A stretch of DNA of 22,666 nt, taken from assembly GCA_030446525.1 (NCBI GenBank), contig JAUJNC010000081.1, positions 1 through 22,666 of the forward strand, in the 5' to 3' direction. The DNA comes from Armatimonadaceae bacterium (GTDB taxonomy: Bacteria; Armatimonadota; Armatimonadia; Armatimonadales; Armatimonadaceae). Below the pieces are notes generated by a model. The model saw only the letters and a program-made list of their open reading frames with translations, was not told where the DNA came from and did no database searches. The translations under genes and the position numbers were made by a program. Positions 17,201 to 22,666 of the stretch are shown here, piece by piece. The stretch's first letter is position 1. The number at the start of each line of letters is the position of its first letter.

Positions 17201-17316
17201 CGTAGAAGTCATAGGTGGCAGCCGTGCCGACAATCGGCCAATGAAGTTCCTCCGCCAGAAACTTGAACAGAGATTCTTCGCTATCAATCTGTCGTACAGC
17301 ACTCTCTTATAGGCAT
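14259..17316 (-). CDS. Eco57I-type N6-adenine DNA methyltransferase with C-terminal specificity domain, multiply frame-disrupted
   Basis: The gene runs from an ATG at 17316 (GGAG eight bases upstream) to a TGA at 14261-14259, about 1,019 codons. An N-terminal domain of roughly 200 residues contains SEESLFKFLAEELHWPIVG and PWGVFLVEFASDRVYRTALR. The helical pre-methylase region reads RLFNRLMFVQFLQKKDWLRF. SAM motif I is VVDPACGSG (16041-16061 codes DPACGSG) and catalytic motif IV is LANPPY (15444-15455). A TaqI/Eco57I-like target-recognition region follows (GVKTGFNNSFVIDG…IKPLVVGRDIRKW). The sense jumps frame at least ten times yet every motif is preserved. The family methylates adenine in DNA for restriction or defence; the N-terminal domain might be a nuclease, but I cannot see a convincing PD-(D/E)xK set. 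It is 28 bases downstream of hicB. Confidence 0.8.
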
Positions 17317-17343
17317 CCGCGGGTCTCCGTGATTAGGCCGAGG

Positions 17344-17551
17344 TTACGCGTAAATCAAACGGCCCTTCGGTTCTGGAATGGTCCTGCCGAGTTCTCGAGC
17401 CGTCTCCAGCCACTCCTCGGGCCTGCTCGACATTGATCAGGGCCTCCTGCAGTGTGGCCCCGTCGGCCATGCAGCCTGGTAGTTCCGGGACTTCAGCCAG
17501 ATAACAGCCGTCTTCCTCACTCCAGTACATGATGACTTCGTATTTAATCAT
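17344..17551 (-). CDS. hicB: HicB-like antitoxin, single frameshift
   Basis: The protein opens MIKYEVIMYWSEEDGCYLAE then VPELPGCMADGATLQEAL, the partial RNase-H fold typical of HicB. At 17419-17421 a GGG (CCC on the coding strand) is one base too long. Removing it gives VEQAEEWLETARELGRTIPE then PKGRLIYA and a stop at 17346-17344, a normal HicB of about 69 residues with no added DNA-binding domain. A strong GGGAGG lies upstream of the ATG. HicB normally neutralises the HicA mRNA interferase and represses the operon. It lies 14 bases after hicA, inside the helicase-methyltransferase operon. Confidence 0.75.
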
Positions 17552-17565
17552 GGTCGCCTCCCGGT

Positions 17566-17827
17566 TTAATCATCATCGCTTCCCAGCTTGTAGCGGATTA
17601 TCACGGAACGAACCTGCTTTACCTGGTACGGCTTCGCCCTTGCCGTCCGGGCGTGGCTGTAGATTGAGAATCTCCACCACCTCATCCCTGGTAAAGATGT
17701 GGTGCCCGCCCTTAATACGCTCGGCGAAACCAAGATATGCCAGGTAGCCGACGAGATCAGTGAAGGCTATATTCTGATCCGACTGCCCGCTCAGCAATCT
17801 CTGCCTTAGTTTAGCCCACCGCCCCAT
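17566..17827 (-). CDS. hicA: HicA-like toxin (mRNA interferase), single frameshift
   Basis: The protein starts MGRWAKLRQRLLSGQSDQNI then AFTDLVGYLAYLGFAERIKG. The family histidine lies in KGGHHIFTRD, followed by EILNLQPRPDGK. At 17637-17639 a CCC (GGG on the coding strand) carries one extra base. Correcting it gives AKPYQVKQVRSVIIRYKLGS and a stop at 17568-17566, the usual HicA end and a length near 87 residues. HicA proteins bind double-stranded RNA and cleave mRNA through this histidine. It starts three bases after the helicase stop, so it is in the same transcript. Position between a helicase and a methyltransferase is unusual for HicAB and suggests a guard or addiction role. Confidence 0.75.
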
Positions 17828-17830
17828 GTG

Positions 17831-20812
17831 TCAGCAAACCTCCATCCAGCAGACCAGCGCCGCCTTCGCGCCCGCGACGGCCTGCATATCCCGCAAGTGC
17901 CGGTTGACCTTCAGCACCTCGATCTCGCGCCGTGCTTTGGTTAGTTCGCCCGTGCCGGCCTCCGTCACCCGCAGCGTGTCGTGCTCGCAGCGGATCAGGG
18001 CGGCGATCGCCTCCACACCTTCGGTGATCGCGCCGGTCGTGGCGTCACGGAAGTACCAGCGCAGCTCGCCCGTCGCCTCCTCGGACGGGGCCGGGTAACG
18101 GTAGGCACAGAACAGCCCGCGTGAGCTGCCGTCGCCAGCCCGCTTGCCACTGAACAGGCGGCGCGGCAGGTCCGGCAGGCTCTCGTAAAGCGCCGGGTGC
18201 TCCTTCTCGAGGCGCTGCAGCTCCAGTTCCAGCGCCTCGGTCTCGTTCTCCTGCTGCTCGTATCGCTCATTGAACAACTTAATCGCCGCCTCGGGGTCGT
18301 CGGGCGTAAGAACCGGCGCCTCGATGCCGAGCGTGGTGTTGATACGCAGGATCTTGCCGGAGACACGCTTCAAGAGGTTCAGCAGGTGTTCCAACTCCTG
18401 CGGGGGCAGGAAGTTGTAGATATGGACCGTCTCGTGACGGACCGGCTTGGACCTATCCAGGCGGCGGTCCACGCGGCCGATGCGTTGCATCAGGCGGACC
18501 GGATTCCAGTGGACGTCGTAGTTGACCAGGATGTTGGCGTCCTGGAGGTTCAAGCCCTCGGAAAGCACGTCGGTGCTGACGAGGATGTCGATCTGATCAG
18601 CCAGATAACTGCTGAGTTCCGGTGGGTTGCAGTTGTAGTAGGGTGCGAACCGCTTGATCACCTTCTCGCGATCGATCTTACGGCTGCTGTCCAGCTCCTC
18701 GATGCTCGCCTCCGGCAGACGCTCCTTGAGCGCGCGGTACAGGTACCGCGCCGTGTCGCGGAACTCGGTGAAGATCACCAGCTTGCGTCTCGCAAGGTCG
18801 CGCGACCGCAGCGGCGCCGTAAGCTGGGTCAGCTTGTCGTCGGTCACGGGCGACAGCTTCTGGTACACCTTGGTCAGGATCGTGACCAAGTGCGTCATAT
18901 CGCCCAGCATCTGGGTCAGCAGGGACGCAACGTCGTATTGTTCGGGATCCAACGATCGCGGCAACTCGGGCGCATCGTTCTCTTCCTCATCCTCGCTGCC
19001 CTCTTCCCGCTCTTGCCGGCGCTGTTCCTGGTGCAGAAGTGTGGTCGTCCAGAGCGTTTTGTGCTGCCGCTGCCAGGCCTGCCACATCTCCGGCGCGTTC
19101 GCCTGGACGAACAGAGCCATTTTATGCAGCAGGTCTTCCAGGCTCGCCTCGAACGCCTTGTAGCTGCTTTCCAGCCGCTTCAAGAGCAGGGTTCGGATCA
19201 GACCAACCACATTGCTCTGGTAATCGAGCGTCGCTTTATCTTGATCCCGCCGTTTGAACGCCTCCGTGTTGTAGACGGCCAGCGACAGCAGGGGGAACTC
19301 ACGGTCGAACGCGAGCTTGATGTCCTCGTACAGCCCGGCATACACTTTGTTGAGTGAATAGTTGACCACGACGGGCGGCATCCGCCGGGGAAAGCATGGC
19401 CGGTTCTCTTCCAACGCCTCCGAGTCCATCACGAAGCGGCGGCTGCGCTGGATCAGGACTTCCTTGAGCAGGACATCCGTGCGCAGGAAATCAGTGGACT
19501 GCGCCTGCGCTTGCACGTCGCCGATCGCGGCAGCGGCATCGGTCTCCTGCCCAATGCGCTTCTCCGCCTCGGTGAAGTGACGCCGCAGGTTCTGGATGCC
19601 GATGCGGGCGAAGTGCCGGCTGTCGTCCTGGGCGAAGAAGTTGGTCAGGTTATACAGGTCCACCAGACTGTTGTTGATGGGCGTGGCGGTCAGGAGATAA
19701 ACCTGCTTCCCCTCGCACAGGTGCATCAGCCGCCGGGCTCGGTTGCGGTGACTGTGGCGGAAGTGGTGCGCCTCGTCCACGAGGACGACGTCAAAGTAGT
19801 CCCGGTAATACTCGACATCCTCTTCGGTAATGGTCCCGTCGCGTCCAAAGTCGGTGTGGTTGTGGATCTGTATCTGGTCACGGTAGGCGCGGCGGTACTT
19901 CGGCCTGAGGTACAGGTTGAGGTTGCGCTCCCAAACGCTCTTGCGGGCCGACTTGGGCACGATCAGCAACGCTTTTTTCTTGTGGTAGAGGGCGTGCTCC
20001 AGCAGCATTAAGCCGATGAACGTCTTACCCAGGCCGACGCCGTCACAAATGAGCGCGCCCCCCCAGCTGTCCGCAATCTGCAGCGCACGGTGGTAGCCGT
20101 CGCGCTGGTACTTGGACAGCATTCTATAGAGAACCGACTCGTGCTTTTCCCAGTCGGTCTGTGTCTTCTCACGACCCGCGAAGTACTCATAGAGCGCCTT
20201 CGCATACACCTCGAACGGAAGGTACTCGCGAAGATGCCGCTCGACGACCTTCAGCACCTCCTCGCTGACATCCTCCCCTTCCTTCCACACCTGCTGGTAC
20301 CATTCGCGTAGCGCATTGATCTGGTGCTGCTCCGTAGTCAGGATGTTCAGTTCGAGGTTCTGCGTGAGGCCGGGGTGCGTGAAGTTGCTTGATCCGACTA
20401 CGGCGAAGTCCACCGGGCTGGTATCGTTGCTGTCCATGATGTAGCCCTTGGCATGGAACTTCGCCCTGGTATACACCCGCGCCTTGATGTGCTTGCTTGC
20501 GAGTGAGTCGCGGATCGCCGCTAGCCCGGTCAGGGAGTCGTCGCGCTCCTTCGCCTTTTCAATGCTCTCGTCGCTCTGTTGGCGCAGGCTGTTTAACAGT
20601 TCGGCACGGGTGCGCCGCGTGACCTCATCGCCAAGGAGGATGCGCATCTCTTCCAACGGCTGCCACAGCCCGTCGAGGTCGAGCAACGACCCAATCTCGA
20701 AGTACCCGGTCGCCACGTCCCAGCGTCGGGAGTGGGGGAGTAATCTGCGGAAAGCCTGGAGGACGGTGTTGTCGTCGCGATTGTCAAGAAGCGTGGGCAA
20801 CTTTTCCGCCAT
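17831..20812 (-). CDS. PLD-nuclease/SNF2-family helicase fusion protein
   Basis: This is an intact 993-residue protein. Residues 20-165 are a phospholipase D-like nuclease domain with a full HKD motif, H120-x-K122-x4-D127, and GSSNFTHPG at 140-148. Residues 235-800 are a two-lobe SF2/SNF2 helicase: Walker A DGVGLGKT (257-264), DEAH (346-349), TATPINNS (375-382), a long helical and acidic insertion in the middle (EEGSEDEEENDAPE), STDVLSEGLNLQ and QRIGRVDR (776-783). The C-terminal 200 residues are helical and unassigned. ATP-driven translocation on DNA coupled to phosphodiester cleavage is the likely activity. It is first in the leftward operon before HicAB and the adenine methyltransferase, which fits a restriction-like defence effector. 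The Shine-Dalgarno (AAGGA) is rather far from the ATG. Unlike its neighbours it has no frame break. Confidence 0.88.
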   Translation of the reverse strand: MAEKLPTLLDNRDDNTVLQAFRRLLPHSRRWDVATGYFEIGSLLDLDGLWQPLEEMRILLGDEVTRRTRAELLNSLRQQSDESIEKAKERDDSLTGLAAIRDSLASKHIKARVYTRAKFHAKGYIMDSNDTSPVDFAVVGSSNFTHPGLTQNLELNILTTEQHQINALREWYQQVWKEGEDVSEEVLKVVERHLREYLPFEVYAKALYEYFAGREKTQTDWEKHESVLYRMLSKYQRDGYHRALQIADSWGGALICDGVGLGKTFIGLMLLEHALYHKKKALLIVPKSARKSVWERNLNLYLRPKYRRAYRDQIQIHNHTDFGRDGTITEEDVEYYRDYFDVVLVDEAHHFRHSHRNRARRLMHLCEGKQVYLLTATPINNSLVDLYNLTNFFAQDDSRHFARIGIQNLRRHFTEAEKRIGQETDAAAAIGDVQAQAQSTDFLRTDVLLKEVLIQRSRRFVMDSEALEENRPCFPRRMPPVVVNYSLNKVYAGLYEDIKLAFDREFPLLSLAVYNTEAFKRRDQDKATLDYQSNVVGLIRTLLLKRLESSYKAFEASLEDLLHKMALFVQANAPEMWQAWQRQHKTLWTTTLLHQEQRRQEREEGSEDEEENDAPELPRSLDPEQYDVASLLTQMLGDMTHLVTILTKVYQKLSPVTDDKLTQLTAPLRSRDLARRKLVIFTEFRDTARYLYRALKERLPEASIEELDSSRKIDREKVIKRFAPYYNCNPPELSSYLADQIDILVSTDVLSEGLNLQDANILVNYDVHWNPVRLMQRIGRVDRRLDRSKPVRHETVHIYNFLPPQELEHLLNLLKRVSGKILRINTTLGIEAPVLTPDDPEAAIKLFNERYEQQENETEALELELQRLEKEHPALYESLPDLPRRLFSGKRAGDGSSRGLFCAYRYPAPSEEATGELRWYFRDATTGAITEGVEAIAALIRCEHDTLRVTEAGTGELTKARREIEVLKVNRHLRDMQAVAGAKAALVCWMEVC

Positions 20813-20964
20813 GCGAATCTGAATATCCTTGTATCAGGGGTGAGCTCCGGAACCAACTACCGCTATGTTCGGCAGGAAACCGCTGTTTCCCTAGCAGCCC
20901 GTGACAACAGCGACACAGCAGGTTGTTCGACGATCCCTGGCGAAACAGGACGCGGAGCTTGAAC

Positions 20965-22275
20965 ATGACCAGAACACACCGGAGGAGCTTTGAGATCGAG
21001 GGGCATCTGCTTGATACGGGGCTGATGGGGGAGATGCTCGACCTGGTGACGGCGGGGGGCGGGACGTTCGAGATGCTGCGCTTCGACGCGGGACGCACGC
21101 GCGACGAGACCTCGCGCGCCGCTTTGCGCGTCACGGCGCCGGACGCCGCGACGCTCGACGCGATCACCGAGAACCTGATCGGGCGCGGGGCGCGGTTGCC
21201 GGAGGGCGAACAGGCGGACGCGCGGCTGGAGGCGGCGGACAAGGACGGCGTCGCCCCGGAGGACTTCTACGCCACCACCCTGTACCGCACCCAGGTCCGC
21301 GTGGGCGGGCGCTGGCTGCCGGCGGCGGGCCAGCGCATGGACGTGGTGATCGTGGTCGAGGGCGGCGGGGAGGCGGCGTCCGCCCGCTGCGCCCTGATCC
21401 GCGACCTGCGGGCGGGCGAGCGGGTGGTCTGCGGCGTCGAGGGGATCCGCACCTTCCCCCCGGAGCGGCCCGACATGTCGGGCGTGACCGACGAGTTCGC
21501 GTTCATGGCCTCGTCGGTTTCGTCGGAGCGCCGGGTCGAGCTGGCCGTGGACCAGATCGCGCGTGATCTGATCCGCCTGCGCGACGAGGCGGGAAAGGTG
21601 GTCGTCGTGCCCGGGCCGGTCGTCGTCCACACGGGCGGCGCGCCGTACCTGGCCTCGCTGGTCCGCGAGGGCTATGTGCGGGCCCTGCTGGGCGGCAACG
21701 CGATCGCCACCCACGACATCGAGCTGGCCCTCTTCGGCACGTCGCTGGGGGTGAACCTGGAGCGCGGCCAGCCGGTGCACGAGGGGCATAAGCACCACCT
21801 GCGGGCCATCAACCTGGTGCGCCGCCACGGGGGCATCGCGGCCGCCGTGCGCGCGGGCGCGATCCCGGGCGGGATCATGGCCGAGTGCGTCCGCCGGGGC
21901 GTCCCCTTCGTGCTCGCCGGCTCGATCCGCGATGACGGCCCGCTCCCGGACACCCTGATGGATCTGGTCGCCGCCCAGGCCGCCTACGCTCGCGCGCTGG
22001 AGGGAGCCGACCTGATCCTGATGCTCTCCTCCATGCTCCACTCCATCGGCGTCGGCAACATGACCCCGGCGGGCGTCCATCTGCTCCGCACGGACGGAAC
22101 CGTTGATCCGCCGCAAACCACCGAAGTCTACAAACCGATCAAGATCGTGTGCGTCGACATAAACCCGGCCGTCGTCACCAAGCTGCTGGACCGGGGGTCG
22201 ACCGAGGCGATCGGCGTTGTTACCGATGTGGGCTTGTTCCTTCGCCTTCTGGCCCAGCGCCTGGGGCTTGTCTGA
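20965..22275 (+). CDS. Ornithine cyclodeaminase, LOR/SDH-type (TIGR00300 family)
   Basis: This intact 436-residue protein has the LOR/SDH conserved region at its N-terminus (FEIEGHLLDTGLMGEMLDLV) and the TIGR00300 C-terminal block: VVVPGPVVVHTGGAPYLASL, LGGNAIATHDIELALFGTSL, LAGSIRDDGPLPDTLMD, MLHSIGVGNMTPAG and VCVDINPAVVTKLLDRGS. Archaeal members and the C-terminal half of cyanobacterial AgrE convert ornithine to proline with release of ammonia, using bound NAD. It is unrelated to the mu-crystallin type of ornithine cyclodeaminase. The ATG at 20965 follows GGAG at a seven-base spacing. It is divergent from the helicase gene with a 152-bp gap that shows no clear promoter. With the arginine dihydrolase at 9236-10054 it would complete an arginine-to-proline route. 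Confidence 0.87.
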   Translation: MTRTHRRSFEIEGHLLDTGLMGEMLDLVTAGGGTFEMLRFDAGRTRDETSRAALRVTAPDAATLDAITENLIGRGARLPEGEQADARLEAADKDGVAPEDFYATTLYRTQVRVGGRWLPAAGQRMDVVIVVEGGGEAASARCALIRDLRAGERVVCGVEGIRTFPPERPDMSGVTDEFAFMASSVSSERRVELAVDQIARDLIRLRDEAGKVVVVPGPVVVHTGGAPYLASLVREGYVRALLGGNAIATHDIELALFGTSLGVNLERGQPVHEGHKHHLRAINLVRRHGGIAAAVRAGAIPGGIMAECVRRGVPFVLAGSIRDDGPLPDTLMDLVAAQAAYARALEGADLILMLSSMLHSIGVGNMTPAGVHLLRTDGTVDPPQTTEVYKPIKIVCVDINPAVVTKLLDRGSTEAIGVVTDVGLFLRLLAQRLGLV

Positions 22276-22318
22276 GGCCCCGGACGACAATCTGTACTTA
22301 AGTGGCTGAGAAGATCCT

Positions 22319-22666
22319 TCACGGCCGGAGGCGCTGCGCCAGCCACGCGAAGGCCGCGTCTTGCATGGGAATGTCGAACTTGTGCGGCCCCGGATAGAAC
22401 TGCCCGGCGTAGTTGCCCGGGCGCCCGGCCGCCGCGTAGTGCTGGGCGATGCGCGCGTCCGCCATCTTCATGCCTTCGAGGGTAAAGAGCCGGTCGTCCC
22501 GGTCGTACTGCACGAGCAGCGGCGAGGGCGCGCGGCACGCGGCCAGGTCGGGATAGTCGCCGTGGCGCGTCCAGCCGGCGGGATACAGCATCCAGGTGTG
22601 CGAAACGATGTTGTGGTCGAGCAGCCCGGCGTAGCTGCTCATCATGGCGACGATGACCGCCGCCTT
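22319..22666 (-). CDS. Alpha/beta hydrolase (dienelactone hydrolase/esterase-like), 3' part only
   Basis: The frame is open from the window edge to the TGA at 22321-22319. It encodes the C-terminal half of an alpha/beta hydrolase: VAMMSSYAGLLDHNIVSH, then LVQYDRDDRLFTLEGMKMAD with the expected catalytic aspartate, then YPGPHKFDIPMQDAAFAWLA with the catalytic histidine. The nucleophile elbow lies outside the window. This C-terminal pattern is seen in dienelactone hydrolase- and acetyl esterase-like proteins; the substrate is unknown. It converges on the cyclodeaminase gene with a 43-base gap and no obvious terminator. Confidence 0.75.
   Translation of the reverse strand, partial: KAAVIVAMMSSYAGLLDHNIVSHTWMLYPAGWTRHGDYPDLAACRAPSPLLVQYDRDDRLFTLEGMKMADARIAQHYAAAGRPGNYAGQFYPGPHKFDIPMQDAAFAWLAQRLRP

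Noticed and set aside
18197..19357. 386-codon open frame antisense to the helicase
   Set aside because: Leu/Gln/Val-rich shadow of an intact helicase with all motifs on the minus strand.
13533..20812. DISARM or BREX assignment
   Set aside because: Some parts are similar, but I see no DUF1998 (drmB), drmA, pglZ, brxC or brxA/B in the window, and PLD is fused to the helicase. Flanking DNA to the right is metabolic.
20863..22290. 475-codon open frame antisense to the ornithine cyclodeaminase
   Set aside because: His/Asp/Arg/Ala-biased shadow; the plus strand matches TIGR00300 over its whole length.
1..22666. tRNA, rRNA or known riboswitch
   Set aside because: I found no cloverleaf with a GTTCRA arm, no rRNA core sequence and no recognisable riboswitch; a covariance-model scan would be decisive.

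Overview
The window is GC-rich bacterial DNA with short intergenic gaps and ATG/GTG/TTG starts. Its mix of genes (an SDYPHWDFDDP-type amidohydrolase, an ArgZ-type arginine dihydrolase, a TIGR00300-type ornithine cyclodeaminase, GH42, and STAND-like ATPases with a Gly/Val/Ala-repeat membrane segment) would fit Chloroflexota or a similar high-GC phylum. That placement is inference; no rRNA or other phylogenetic marker is present.

Layout: (1) 0-4.8 kb is core-like: a leftward amidohydrolase, then divergent rightward lon and a Cof-type HAD phosphatase that overlaps the end of lon. (2) 4.85-8.32 kb is a rightward cassette of two P-loop ATPases separated by a short membrane ORF. The second ATPase starts with about 100 residues of Gly-Val-Ala repeats. 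The cassette sits between the GC-rich HAD gene and a GC-rich sugar-phosphate isomerase/epimerase (8.33-9.23 kb). (3) A leftward arginine dihydrolase (9.24-10.05 kb) is followed by a divergent GH42 beta-galactosidase (10.36-12.46 kb). (4) 12.46-13.53 kb is a gene graveyard: scraps of a DUF3817-like gene, a DUF6883-like gene and a second copy of a methyltransferase C-terminus, plus a 350-bp TIR-bounded MITE-like element. (5) 13.53-20.81 kb is one leftward operon-like block: PLD-SNF2 helicase, HicA-like, HicB-like, Eco57I-type adenine methyltransferase, DUF6932/nucleotidyltransferase-like protein and a small helical protein. It looks like a restriction/defence-type island. (6) The divergent ornithine cyclodeaminase (20.97-22.28 kb) and the 3' part of an alpha/beta hydrolase close the window.

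Two biological themes stand out. First, the arginine dihydrolase and the ornithine cyclodeaminase correspond to the two halves of cyanobacterial AgrE, so this strain probably converts arginine to proline through two separate enzymes. Second, there are two candidate defence modules: the dual-ATPase/membrane cassette and the helicase-HicAB-methyltransferase operon.

A caution affects many calls. lon, the isomerase, GH42, the methyltransferase, the DUF6932-like gene, hicA and hicB all hop between frames while keeping conserved protein sequence. Four of the breaks are exactly one base too many or too few in a G/C run, which points to homopolymer sequencing errors more than to decay. The affected stretches are patchy: the 993-codon helicase, both ATPases and the cyclodeaminase are clean. 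I annotated these genes as CDS from true start to true stop and described the breaks.
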